Assembly (NCBI GenBank): GCA_003439945.1
Contig: QVRM01002803.1
Span: 62,001-126,000, forward strand
Source: Dermanyssus gallinae
Taxonomy: Eukaryota; Arthropoda; Arachnida; Mesostigmata; Dermanyssidae
Length of the DNA stretch: 64,000 bases
Direction of reading: 5' to 3'
Part shown: positions 23,678 to 62,354 of the stretch, piece by piece
Layout: the number at the start of each line of letters is the position of its first letter
How positions within the stretch are numbered: the first letter of the stretch is position 1
Translations under genes and position numbers: made by a program
Notes under the pieces: generated by a model
Databases searched by the model: none
Told to the model about the DNA's origin: nothing
Seen by the model: only the letters and a program-made list of their open reading frames with translations

Positions 23678-24283
23678 AATACGCATGAGTATGGTTTGAA
23701 GTCATAGTAACGAGCATGTATTCATCCATGCAGTTCTGCAGAGATATTAAGTTAGGGTCACGTTCTTTCAACGTGAGCCCATTTCCAGGCTGCCGAGTGG
23801 CCTTTGTAATAAGAGTGCGCTAAAACTTACTGTACCTAGTATGCTCTATAACAGTAAAATGCAACTATCTGTCACATCCTATGATATTCATCTGTTCGTT
23901 AGCGAACGAACGAGTCGCGTATGCATAACATCCGATTTGCATAAACGTTTTTTTTTAAAAAGATAAACATGTATATATGTATATCTATTTATCTATAAAT
24001 AAATATTCATATATATATGTAAGAGGTAGTGAATAGATCATGTGTTGTCTATTACGTGATGGTCATGTTCGTTGCGTTCGCTTTGTGTCTCCAAGCGTAC
24101 ACCATATTGTTAGTGTAAGACTTACAGTATGCATTGTTTTCTTACATTCTTGTTTGATTTTTGTTGTTGTTGTTGTTGTCCATATAAGAATGCGCGGTGT
24201 ACCAACAATAATTAAACTTGATGCTCAAATAGTATAGTGTGTATGTGTGAGTGATGTAGACATCACCAAAGTGCCGACGCCGT

Positions 24284-50942
<26,659 letters not shown>

Positions 50943-51384
50943 CGCGACGCCGGACAGGGGACAACTTTCTCACTCGAGGTCACCCTCGGCACTAATCGAA
51001 AGTGCCGACGAAACACACAGTAACAGCAGTAGCAGCAGCAGTCACCAACGCAACGCGCCCGTCTTGGCCACGGACGGCTGCACTGTGCTTCTGGCGGAAG
51101 CATGGGCGGACGCCACGATCAGCTCCCTCTACGGCAAAGGCCTACCGCGGCCACTACCACAACCACCACCACCAGCACTGCAACAACGACGACAACAACA
51201 ACAACATGTAGGCTGCACATGAACGTCTGCACACGTGCACACAAGCACATGCACATGAGCATGGCCCACGCACGATGATTTATCGTCTATGCACGTGACG
51301 ATTACGAACAAACAAGTCTGACTCCTAGTCGACCCCTAGTTACGTGTCTGCGACACCCACGTACAACCCGCGCGGCTTAAAAAA
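50943..51384 (-). promoter_or_regulatory. VgR 5' flank / probable 5' UTR and promoter
   Basis: Directly upstream of the VgR ATG. GC-richer than the introns, with CAG/CAA and CCA runs. A plus-strand ORF here is driven by triplet repeats. No TATA box or other core element can be named with confidence. Confidence 0.35.
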
Positions 51385-51578
51385 ATCCTTTCGGGGTTGA
51401 CTCTCAGCCAAGATTTAACGTCCATAGGACCGCTGTTCGCATTGCTTCATAGACGGACGACACCCATGATAAATACAAATGTGGGGCAACGGTGGGGCTC
51501 GAACCCGCGCACCTGCTATGTGTCTCCTCCGGTCGCGAGACGCAGACGCATGCACCCACCACGCCACCGGGCTCGACA
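51385..51578 (-). repeat. tRNA-derived SINE, family A, upstream of VgR
   Basis: A full-length copy on the minus strand with several small insertions (for example CACCCATGATAAATACAAAT). It starts about 440 bases upstream of the VgR ATG. Confidence 0.88.
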
Positions 51579-53002
51579 ACCCGCGCGGCTTGCCGTTGAT
51601 TCTACTGGTGGTGCTGCTGCTGCAAAGCATCTGAAACAAAACAACAGCTCCGAATTATAGACCATCATCCGTTCCCAATGGGCTTAACATCGCCGTGAGG
51701 CGTATCAATTCAATACACCGACGGCCAGACATGTTGAGATATCGAAGGCTTCGCCAACGGTCCTTGTGGCAGCAGCCGCAGCATGGCCGCTGACTCTAAG
51801 CGGTATATGGCCTACCGTCTATTCGCAACGAGAATCGCTCAAAGAACATTTGATCAATAGCACCAGCAACAGGGATCAGACGGCTGGCGGCAACCCGTTA
51901 GATAGCAACAATGACTAGCGCACTAGACGGCCAGATCACGTCGCTACATACCGTGGTCGCGATTCTACTGCTGCTGTCGTCGCATCAGCATACACCATCG
52001 TGTCACCATCACATTCAGTCGAACGAGGTAATGCACATTGCCAGTGAACGTGGTGATACGTTGTGCCTGATTAGAGATTGGCTTGGTGTGCAATTTGCCA
52101 ATTCGACAGCGTCGTCTCTCTAAACGTGGCGTTAATCGAAAGCGGGTGTGGTGCACCTACAACGTCTTGTAATGAAGCTCTCCACCCGCAACGTGTCATC
52201 ATTCGCCACGCACCACGCCATCTACACAGTATGGCGCGAATGAGAACGAACAGGTTCAAGACAATCCTCTTCGTCTCGGTTGCACTGCGCAGCAGACAAA
52301 CCGTGTCTGTGTGTTCTCGTTCGTTCGTTGAGCCGTTATCCAACCTCTCCCGGCTAACTCAGCGTAGCATCCTCGTTACAATATGACGAGGTTATTCTAC
52401 AAAGATTGATCGATTGATTGGTATTATGGTAGTATGTAAAACCCATAGCGTACATGACAAGCTTACCAAGTACAAAAAGAGCGAGCTTTCAACGTTGACG
52501 GAGTTGCGCACACAGAGCGTAGCTGCAACGTCACCACCGTCGACAACCCCTTTGTTGTCTCGTCGTCAGCTTATTTGAACGGTCAATGGCTACTGTCGAT
52601 GGTTCGATACGACCTTTTGCCCTGTCGAATGCCGCCACCGTTCAGTTTGCTGCTCTTTCTTGTCCGCCGATCGAGGAGGTTCGATTGGTAATCAGCCGGA
52701 AGTTCCCCCCCCCCCCCCCGCACGACAAACCCCACAGAGCCCGCGTATATCTTTGCCCAACCCAGAAGTGGTGGTCCATCGCCTTCCACTCATATTGGCG
52801 TGTAGCACGTGTTAGAGTTCACAGGCCCTACTGACTAGATAGACGTTTGTTTCAAGCAGACAATCGGCCCCGTTTGCCTGGCTGAAAGAGCTTCCCGGCC
52901 GTCCGCCAGAGATTATTAACCGGCATATGCTAGCCTGCTTACTGAAAACATGTTGTCCAGGCGAAAGCTCATAACGTGATACATACATGCGTACATATAT
53001 CT
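51579..53002. other. upstream intergenic region, nothing firm
   Basis: Contains a segment (about 51657-51740) similar to 4533-4620, a poly-C run near 52717-52726, and chance ORFs. No gene recognised. Confidence 0.4.
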
Positions 53003-53284
53003 GTATATATATATATATATATATATATAGGTTTAATAGCCAATGAATGGTTTACGAACACACAACATAGACATCGCATTTCCAGAGTTGAGACAGCGGA
53101 ATTGCTCTTTCACAACGCTGAAGGTGATATAGATCACACGGGTAGCCACAAAGTTTACATATACACTCCGGCGAGATCTCATGAAACTTCTCGCGCGCAC
53201 AGATTTTAAGATGGAAGCCGTGGGCAGCAAATCTGGTGATTAGATGCCGGTTCTCATAACTGCAGGCTCTCCACAGATCCGACG

Positions 53285-53345
<61 letters not shown>
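53285..53345. repeat. (TA)n array
   Basis: About 30 TA units, with another at 53003-53028. Confidence 0.95.
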
Positions 53346-53349
<4 letters not shown>

Positions 53350-53539
53350 TCAAATAGTTATGATATGCCACAGCTACGGCGTTAGGGCGAACCAACATGC
53401 GGCCTTTACCACACCTACGTTCGTTGACGCCTTAACCTTTAAGTTCATTTTATTTTTCAACGAGAGCTCTTACTGCTCTACAAAATAATATTACTTGTTT
53501 CTTGAGTCAATTAATTTTTTGATATTTTTCGGGCTTAGA

Positions 53540-54600
53540 AATAAAACCCCAAAAAACAAAAGGCAACATTTTACCTGCTTTTCTTCGCTTTTCGTCGAGG
53601 TCAAACACAGGCGAAGCTGCTCGAGCCATTTGCGATATGTACGGAGAAGGTGTCCTAGGAGGTTGAAAAAAGGCGACTTTGACCTGAACGAGATGCCTCA
53701 CTGCGGAAAAAGACTTCTGAATTCGACGAAGAACGTCTTAAGGCGCTTTTGAAGAAAGACGATCGCCAAACAATTCATAGATTGACTGAAAAATTGACTG
53801 CAGTGCGATGACAATGTCCAACCGTCTTTAATCAAATGGTTTCATTCCAAAACTCAGAGCTTGGGTGGTTTACAGGTTTAACGACAAAAACAAAAAAAAA
53901 ACGGTTTTAAATTGCGACTCAACATCTCGCCCGCTACCGGGCAATATGCGGACCTAAACAACATTTTCTGTGCCACATCCTTTAAAAATTGTGCTTATAC
54001 GTCTGTCTAGAGCAAAGACATAAGTGAGTGGCTCCAGGAGATACACCGAAGCCAAGAATTAAGCAGGATCTCGACTCAAAAGAGACTATGATCTGCGTTT
54101 AGTGGGACTGGGAAGGTATGGTGCATTGAGAATGTTCAAAACGGACGCCACGACCAACAAAGAGATCTAGACTGCTTAACTGCAATGACTCATCGGGAGT
54201 CATTGCAGCAGTACATTGACAGAAATCGGTCATATTAGGCTATTTGACTGAAAAAACTCGATCGACAAGGTCGACAGGCCATACTGCTTCATGACAACGC
54301 CAGGCTCCATGTTGCAGAAATGATCAAACCGCACTCCAAGAGCTCGAATGGAGAACTCTTCAGCACCTACCGAACTCTCTGGACCTTGCGCCAACCGATT
54401 GTATATTTGTTGTGCTCCATGTCGAATCATATGAGCGGAGTTACCTTTGACGACAACATGGGCCTTAAAAATTGGCCCAACAACTTCTTTGACATCAGAC
54501 TGGGCGATTTCTGCCGGAACGGAATCAACTAATTAGTCGAGAAGTGGGAAAAGGTCGTAAACAGCAACGGAGAATACATTTTTTTAACAACGGATAATTA
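53540..54600 (+). pseudogene. mariner relic, mellifera-like
   Basis: Collinear but broken plus-strand pieces: TGEAARAICDMYGEGVLGG, KKGDFDLNEMPHCGKRLL, WDWEGMVH (first-Asp region), LHDNARLHVAEMIKP in pieces (second-Asp region) and a C-terminus with RNGIN, then LVEKWEKVVNSNGEYIF. The full family order is present, so this was a near full-length element now inactivated by stops and frameshifts. Inverted repeats not located. Confidence 0.82.
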
Positions 54601-54617
54601 TTATGTATTCAAAATTA

Positions 54618-54822
54618 TTTTTTTTTTTTTTTTAGATTCTCCGTAAGGCAATTGCCCGTGTACGGATTTTTCATGTCATGGCTAAGTTTACTCCACTCGG
54701 GCATTTACCTTGTCTAAATTGGAAACCATGCAAACCAATTTAAGAGTGGCCGGTCTGGGTCTCTAACCCGGTCCTCCCGAATGCAAGACAAAGGCTTTGC
54801 CACTAAGCCACCTTGCTCGGTT
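54618..54822 (-). repeat. tRNA-derived SINE of a second family, with a poly(A) tail
   Basis: On the minus strand: CGAGCAAGGTGGCTTAGTGG (good A box TGGCTTAGTGG), GGGTTAGAGACCC (degenerate B box) 40-45 bases later, a 100-base body and an A-run of about 17 (T-run at 54618-54635 on the plus strand). Unlike family A, it ends in poly(A). Confidence 0.75.
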
Positions 54823-54964
54823 GCAAGTATTGTTTTTGTTGAAATAAAGTTCTTTGGTAAAAACTCTACGAACTTATTTTACAACCTAATAGATTACGCT
54901 ATCGCTTGCTAGAGCAGGCATGTGAAGTGCAGACAAAAAACATGAAGCACAAACGTCTCTGCTT

Positions 54965-55187
54965 TGTTGACTAAATATTGGTTGCTTCCAAGTGGCCGCA
55001 CTGCAAAGATCAACGCGGAGCTTTATGCCGATGCTGATGTCAAGCCATCGAGTGTGGAAACGTATGCGTTCATATCCTAAACCACACAACCTTGACAGAC
55101 CCGACTCTGTACGTCTTATCTTATGATGAAAGACGCTGAGTGGAGTTGACACTAAACAGGCCCTCACTCTGCTCGAGCTAAGAGAGC
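54965..55187 (+). repeat. dispersed repeat, copy 2
   Basis: Collinear with 23350-23556 at low identity. Origin unknown. Confidence 0.45.
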
Positions 55188-57918
55188 TTTTGTTTTGGAT
55201 GCAAGTGTATAGCATCTATTTTAGCCAACATATTTGCATATCCACCGACCGCGTCAGTTGCTGATTGTTCAACTATTCGTTGCGTTGCTTTCTCATTGAT
55301 AATCGTTGCCGACCGATTGCGATGGTTTTAAACATGGCCAGTTTACAACAGACAGCACGAGCCTGTATCAACCGGTGGAAGTCAAAGTGGAAGTGCTTTA
55401 TCAATGAGCAAGAACAACATTGGGTCTTCTCGTGAAAGAGTTTAACAAATGTCACAGAAAAAGATGATTTGGAGCTGCATGCATAACAAATAAGCGCAGT
55501 TGATTCAGGATGTAGTTGATATAGAACAATTCGTGTGAGTACTTTTCAGCATTATATAATAGAATCAAAGTGCTATACATACAAACCATTAGTTCATTTT
55601 ATTTTCCATTTACTTTACTCAAATTAAGTATAAGGTACACGTAATGTAGAATGTTGTCTTTATAGCTCTTTCTTTATCTGTCTTCTTTGCGCATCATGTT
55701 TTGGTGGAACGGCAGGACAATAATATGTTACTACTTACAAATACTTATGTTTTATAATAACATGAACCATCTTGTACATACTTTATTCTAGTGAAATAAA
55801 ATGTGATTGATTATCTGTCTTCTAATAAGTGAAAATGTGTGCAAAGGTTTGCGCTCCAACGCTACGTATTCCACAGCTTATTGTCACGAAAACTCTGTCA
55901 GTAGAACCGGCAGGGTGTCAGTTTGTTCACATCGGATTTGTACTATGTATATATTTGCTTTATTTGCACACAAATTTTTTTAATCGTTGGAGCGTGTTTT
56001 AAAGATGACGTCGACTCTTTGCTTAATCTTCATTACAAGATTAAGTGCCTACGACGTTAGCTCATTAATAGCACCACGAAAACTAGACAGAGCCATTGAC
56101 AGAGCCAAAAGAGAAACAGTGTCACTCACTGTTAGTGGCCGGGGATTGACACAGTGCGGTAATATGTATTGGTAATAGCCGAATGTAGTCGAATCCATAC
56201 TCATGAGCAGATTGATAAAACCGATTTTTGAATAACGCACAGTGTCGTAAGCAAACGCCGGTATATAATTATACGTTTCATTGTACGTTGCTAAGTTGTT
56301 CTCAAACGGTGCAGACGTGTTCGTGTGTGGCTCTTGGAAAGTATCGCTAAATTTTAGATTTTTGCGTGGAATTCCATGAACATCAGTGAGCAAAACATCG
56401 TTGAGACTATCGAAGGAAGTCGATTAGCGTGAACATCTGTAGTGTGCCTCGGAACTAATTAATTAGAGGCAGTGTCGACTTGAATAGTCATCATCATCAT
56501 CATCATCACAACTCATCCCTACCTGCATCATCTTCACTTCTCGCCACTAACTTCGTGGCTTATCACTATCTCGTATCCAGCATTACACTACTATCATTAC
56601 CGTCATTATTGCCAGCTTCATGATTACTAGCATACCATTGTTTATATATCAAATATTAAATAAAATGAATCATTTTAAAGCACACAAAACACTGTTCACA
56701 TTCAACACTTCTGTTTACAGTCAACTTTTTTTCATTTACGTTGTTACTCTTTTAGAAGCTCCGTTGTAAGCACGCTACTAAAGTAAGAAATGTCTCGTAT
56801 AAATCAGGTAACATAATGGCAAATGTTTGCTGCTGTACAGATACTACCTAGCTTTATTCGTCATTTGGTATTTGTGTTTGAAATGTCGAACATTTCAGAT
56901 TTCGTATCTTTGATTCTGACAAAAATTGTCCTGCATGTTTAAGTTGTCAAAAAAAGATATTCAAATCATTCACAATGTGTTTAGTGTCTATCTAGCATGT
57001 TTATGGCTATGGCGCAGAATTTGGTCGATGTGGACTTACTGCGCACTTCGGCACAGAGCCCTCGAAACGGTGCCGTTCAAAATCAACCAAAAGCATCCTA
57101 TCACAGGTGTACATTCAACAACAATCATAATTCACCAGAACCTGAGGCTAGAAAACTGTTGAGCCATGTCGGATCTGCATAGCCGTCAATTGTTTGAGTC
57201 ATTTAAGCGAAATGTTGATATTTACGGGCATTTCTCTGCGTAAATAGTATAGTAAGTCGGAAGGAGAGTCCGAAGGTTCTGATGCACCAACTAAACACGA
57301 GACAACCTCAACAATCTCTGAATGAACAGTCTATGCAAACAAACTTGGAACACAACCACCATGAGCCAACTTTAAAAAAGCCAAAAGCAGAACACACATC
57401 GCGTATACAAATACAATCAATCGAACGTCGCTGAACAGCAGCCTCGGGTGCTGTTCAACGATGCAGTTATGTTTATTTCTATTAATTCACATTTACGCCA
57501 AATTATTCTGCTTGCCGACCTTGACAAAATCGCCGCTCATTCACAAACAGCTTGCACCAGCAACAACTTCAATCAGACAAAATACGTCGAAGCGAAATTC
57601 TACGAAGGCTTTCTGCCGCGTTGCGTTCAACTGCATGCTGTCCAGTGTACAATATCTTGCGTACTATTTTCACGCTATTTGGCGGCATTCGATGCTAACG
57701 CGAACGACGAAGGATCGCGGGAAAACGTCAACTAGAAGCACCTGCACCGATGCACTTCGAAGTCGGCGTCCCTCACGAAGAAACAAAAAGCTCCTCGATT
57801 CGTGAAGATTACGCCATGACCATATTGTGAGCTAGTGCATTGTGAGCCTCCTTCTCGGGTGGTAGCCGTGCAGTATACCATACCAGACCACGGTGCCGTC
57901 CACACCAACAACGAGATG
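55188..57918. other. intergenic, nothing firm
   Basis: AT-rich with chance ORFs. The stretch 56997-57182 is open on the plus strand and has a protein-like composition, but no homology is recognised. A (CAT)n tract lies at about 56490-56510. Confidence 0.35.
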
Positions 57919-58855
57919 CATGATCAGCGCGGCGGCGACATCGAGCCGTGTTGTCATTCTATGTTACCATTGGTAATGGTAAAGCGACACCCACTGATAA
58001 TGGCCCTCAAAAAACGAGCCGCCTCGATCGATACCGGGGTGCATGGAGGTGCGCTGGCGAAGACCAGCCGAGGTTGTCTTAGCATTATAACCTCGTCCGC
58101 CAGCGCATCTCGTCGGCAGGAGCCATTACAAACAGTTTTATACGGCGTATCCAGTGTGAGCTTTCTCATAAGCTTCTCCCTCTCCCTCCCATCCTCTGGC
58201 TCTCCTTCTTCCTTATTTTATGATTATTACTGTTATTATGCAAATTACTAGCGTTTGGGAAGCTGCGATTTACCTGCAATTCGTGTGGGCTGATATAATT
58301 TGTTATATGTACATTATATGTATATATATATATATATAAGAGCTCGTAACCACCAACTTCTTTTTACAAAAAGATTGTACGATATACGCAGTTCTTTCAA
58401 GCTTCCAAACTTGTACTAACTCATCGACAACATTAATTGCTGATATACATTTATATATACAAATTAGAGATGATTATTTGGCGAAAGCTTCTGCACAAGT
58501 GTATTTCGGACAACCCGCTTCTCTGGTGGGCGAGATCTGAAAAATTAGAACAAAGTGAAAGGTTCATTATTCTATAAGTACAACAACAACAACAATACGC
58601 AGGACCAAAAACATATACTTATTAGCTTTTTGCCAAATCGTTTTACCATTGAACAATGCGTATGTAGTTATTGTGGACAGTCCGGTATTGGGCGGTACCA
58701 CATGCTTGTATGTAAGGAAATTGTTGGAACCTCCCTAACAGCCAGAGTTGATTATATAATGTCAGACCACACTGTTGTATTGTGACTGTAACTACCAATT
58801 CTATGGTGAATAAATCATGAATGAATATAATAGAATGAATTAGTTTTTTGCTCTG

Positions 58856-58910
<55 letters not shown>

Positions 58911-59098
58911 TGTTACGTGGATTTCATGCGACTTTAGAAGCAAATGAATTATTCAAAACATCTAAATGTGCAATTCTGCGTTTGTTTGGATATATACATA
59001 TATTGTATATATATATACACATTATCTGCCATCTAATGACTTCTTTTGTATACAATTTGCTATAACCTCAGTAGTGATTTGAGATTATCGCCTACCAT
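57919..59098 (+). repeat. 1.17-kb tandem duplication, left copy (interrupted by a LINE fragment)
   Basis: Begins CATGATCAGCGCGGCGGCGA and ends GCCTACCATG. Its first about 700 bases match 59099-59806; its right part (58908-59098) matches 60094-60262. A 206-bp insertion at 58634-58839 is absent from the right copy. Confidence 0.88.
58634..58839 (+). mobile_element. 206-bp 3' LINE fragment inserted in the left duplication copy
   Basis: Encodes FTIEQCVCSYCGQSG and RYHMLVCKEI (zinc-knuckle-like), then a 3' UTR ending in GAATGAATATAATAGAATGAAT-type repeats. It is flanked by a 12-bp target-site duplication, TTAGCTTTTTGC (58622-58633) and TTAGTTTTTTGC (58840-58851), and the right duplication copy shows the empty site. 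Confidence 0.85.
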
Positions 59099-59803
59099 GA
59101 TCCGCGCGGCGGCGACATCAAGCCGTGTTGTCATTCTGTGTTACCATTGGTAATGGTACAGCGCAACCCACTGATGATGACCCTCGAGAAACGAGCCGCT
59201 TCGATTCACACCGGGGTGCATTGAAGTGCGCTGGCGAAGACCAGCCGAGGTTGTCTTAGCACTATAACCTCGTCCGCCAGCGCATCTCGTCGGCAGGAGC
59301 CATTACAGACAGTTTTATACGGCGTATCCTGTATGAGCTTTCTCATAAGCTCCTCCCTCTCCCTCCCATCCTCTGGCTCTCCTTCTTCCTTATTTTATGA
59401 TTCTCTGTTATTATGCAAATGACTAGCGTTTGGGAAGCTATGATTTACCTGCAATTTGTGTGGGCTGATATCATTTGTTATATGTACATTATATATATAT
59501 ATATATAAGAGCTCGTAACCACCAGCCTCTAATTACAAAAAGGTTGTACGATATGTGCAGTTCTTTCAAGCTTCCAAACTTGTACTAACTCATCGTCAAA
59601 ATTAATTGTTGATGTACATTTATATATACAAATTAGAGATGATTATTTGGCGAAAGCTTCTGCACAAGTGTATTTCGGACAATCCGCTTCTCTGGTGGGC
59701 GAGATCTGGAAAATTAGAACAAAGTGAAAGATTCATTATTCTATAAATACAACAAGAACAATACGCAGGAACAAAAACACATACTTTTTAGCTTTTTGCT
59801 CTG

Positions 59804-59874
<71 letters not shown>

Positions 59875-60262
59875 CATTTTATGTTTTTTATTTTATTTAT
59901 AAATATATAACATATTTATTAATGATGCCAATGGAGCGACAATTGTCTCCCGAGAACGTGTGCGCCGTAGAGGTTACTCAATCTCGTAAAGAGCGGGCTG
60001 AGACCACATTAGCAGTGTGCCCCGGACGGACGCAGCATTCCCGCGTTGAACATTTTATTTGTTTAGAAATGTGTTGTAAGAACTTTATATAATCATGATT
60101 GTTACGTGGAATTTATGCGACTTTGAAAGCAAATGAATTATTCACAACATCTAAATGTGCAAGTCCGCGTTTGTTTGGATATATATACATATACATCTAT
60201 TGACTTCTTTATTATACAATTTTCTATAACTTTAGTAGTGATTTTAGACTATCGCCTACCAT
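59099..60262 (+). repeat. 1.17-kb tandem duplication, right copy
   Basis: Starts CATGATCCGCGCGGCGGCGA. It lacks the LINE insertion but carries about 220 bases of extra sequence at 59873-60093 between two (TA)n arrays and the terminal block. No gene is recognised in the unit. Confidence 0.88.
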
Positions 60263-60415
60263 GTCAGCACTCCATTGATATTTAGCCTGCAAGATTTAAA
60301 TCAACCACCTCACCTAAATCTTGGCGGAGTACGGTGGAAGTCCTTGACTAACTGTGCGAGGGTCTTCCCCGGTGGATTTGGATTACCCCCTGTGAATGTG
60401 ACAAAAATCGTTAAG

Positions 60416-60418
<3 letters not shown>

Positions 60419-60452
<34 letters not shown>
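60419..60452. repeat. (TA)n array at the R2-like LINE 3' end
   Basis: About 17 TA units directly adjoin the element's 3' terminus, as in the intron 5 fragment. Confidence 0.95.
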
Positions 60453-60456
<4 letters not shown>

Positions 60457-61296
60457 AATATTGTGATGATTTATTAATCATTTACAATACGTTTGCACAC
60501 TCAGTAGTGCTCGCTTTAATAAAAATGGTGGTGAAAAGGTGTCACGTAAGGTTCAGAAACAGCTGTCCGTGTCCTTGCTTGATGGTGGTATATCCCCAAG
60601 GTTTCTTGCAACGATAAGACGGTTAGACCCATAAGATTCCTCTTCGTGACGCCGAGCCCCAAGAGCCTACTCGCAGATTCGGAGTCCCACACACCACTCA
60701 TAGAGATAGTGATGGATCCGAATCTGCGAGGTTTTTGAACTCTCGACGTCATATTTGGTGATCTTGTCCTGCCGAGTTTTTGCGAGGTCCCAGTTCGGGC
60801 CGCAAATATCGGCATTTATTATTACACCTACCCAGACCTCGGTAGGTGTTGTTATTGCGACGTCGGGCTTTTGACCCGGTGCGCCCGGTCGACGGAATAC
60901 TCGCTCACGAACCACCTCATGACCCCTCTCGCGGAGAAGACGCGCCACGCGATCACAGACGTCGTCATGTCTCCTTATAGTTTATTTGTGTATTGTATCG
61001 CACATCTGAGCGACATGAGCCAACGTCTCAGACGCATGACACCCGTGCCTAAAACGTTTATTGTAGCCCGGGCGTCTCCTGGCCAATCTGGCACGTGTTG
61101 GTAGTGCGTTGATCCTGAACTTTAGTAGGTTTAAATACTCCTTACCAGATAGGTAGGGCATACCCTTAATCCAGTAATGTACAAAGGGCGTTTCGTGTGC
61201 TTTTTTTAAATGTGCCCCATCAAACGTGTTGTGTAGTTGTTGAGACCAGTAATCGGTCTCTTGTGTAGCGGTCTCAGTGGCCAAGCGCTTGCAAAG
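60453..61296 (-). mobile_element. R2-like LINE, 3' part with restriction-like endonuclease, between (TA)n arrays
   Basis: The minus strand encodes, in two frames: RRPGYNKRFRHGCHASETLA with HVAQMC (the zinc ligand cluster, first Cys apparently replaced by Phe), RLLRERGHEVVRE, GQKPDVAITTP (the nuclease PD motif), WDLAKTRQDKITKYDVES, then after a frameshift LGLGVTKRNLMGLTVLSLQE and TLGIYH. This is the standard R2-clade C-terminus. (TA)n lies directly at the 3' end (60419-60452) and at the 5' truncation point (61297-61335). Confidence 0.85.
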
Positions 61297-61301
61297 ATAT
61301 A

Positions 61302-61335
<34 letters not shown>

Positions 61336-61359
61336 CAGTACAAACAGCTCAAGTGGTAC

Positions 61360-61612
61360 CTGAACTCGGGGCCGTTGTGGACAATGGTGACTGACGCGCC
61401 CGTAGAAGCGTCCGCTTCTGCGGCTTCACGCCACTACCCGTACTCGACACGGAACAGCTGGACATCGTTGAAGTATTACCACAATTACTAGTTGTTGTCG
61501 AGCAGTTGCTGACCGAGCGGTTTGCAGCCGTCGCAACAGGTCCACCAGAATTAGCGCTCTTAGCGGAAGCCGGGGCACGTCTCGGCAATACTACCGAACG
61601 AAACACCTCCCC
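61360..61612 (-). CDS. candidate Ser/Thr-rich exon of an unidentified minus-strand gene
   Basis: An open stretch bounded by an acceptor (GCTTTGCTAG) at 61613 and a donor (GAGTTCAG, then GTACCA) at 61359. It encodes a Ser/Thr/Asn/Cys-rich peptide with SVVLPRRAPASAKSANSGG and VKPQKRTLLRAR. GC content is higher than the surroundings. No family recognised; it could be a chance ORF. Confidence 0.35.
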
Positions 61613-61833
61613 TAGCAAAGCACAAATACAAACGTTTAGAAGAATTATTATGATTCGCCTGTTTATTTATCTTGCTACCAACGGCTGTAGAACGTACCCT
61701 GTGTGTGCAGCGGAATGCTTCACAACCTCACATCACATCACAAATTAGTCCATAGCGCCTAATAAAAAAGCTGCATTTATCTTACAGGCGGCAAATAACA
61801 ATATTTGTCTCAAAAACCAAAAAATATATTCTA

Positions 61834-61902
<69 letters not shown>

Positions 61903-61960
61903 TATCATTATTATTATTTATCATTATTTAGTTAATACAATTGTGAGGTATGAACGTTTA
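61834..61960. repeat. (ATT)n array, tail of a minus-strand R4-like LINE
   Basis: About 23 ATT units then ATTTATC interruptions leading into the LINE 3' UTR (plus strand ACAATTGTGAGG). Confidence 0.9.
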
Positions 61961-62318
61961 AATCATGTTTATCCTGCTCTGTTCGCTTTCTGTCAGTTCA
62001 TGGCGCCTATAATGGAAGCCACGTTCCCTCTACACACGACCAAAGACATCATCTGTCTCAAAAACATGGCCTCGCGTCGATCGCCCGTAACGTCTTCGAT
62101 TCGTTTTCCGATGTCTTGCAGGAGTTTTGCTGTACCTGTGCTAATGGGGCCGAGTGTCTCTAATGCAATGGGTGCAAAGTGGTAGCTTCTAGATAGTTCT
62201 AGATACTTCCTCCGTTTTTCAGAATCCGCACGTTCTGCTACCCATCCCGTCTCGACTGCGCTGTGACGTAAATATGATAACGCCGCCGTGCATGAAACCG
62301 TTACATCCCATACAAGGG
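61961..62318 (-). mobile_element. 5'-truncated R4-like LINE, copy 3
   Basis: The minus strand is open for 108 codons (62318-61993): LVWDVTVSCTAALSYLRHSA, FAPIALETLGPISTGTAKLL and RGNVASIIGAMN, then a stop. It aligns with the end of the element at 43.6-43.9 kb at clearly lower identity than copies 1 and 2 share. (ATT)n lies at both ends (to 61918, and 62319-62336). Confidence 0.88.
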
Positions 62319-62321
62319 ATT

Positions 62322-62353
<32 letters not shown>

Positions 62354-62354
62354 T
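62319..62354. repeat. (ATT)n(TA)n tract at the LINE copy 3 truncation point
   Basis: About six ATT units then nine TA units abut the 5' end of the truncated LINE, consistent with insertion into a TAA-type array. Confidence 0.9.
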
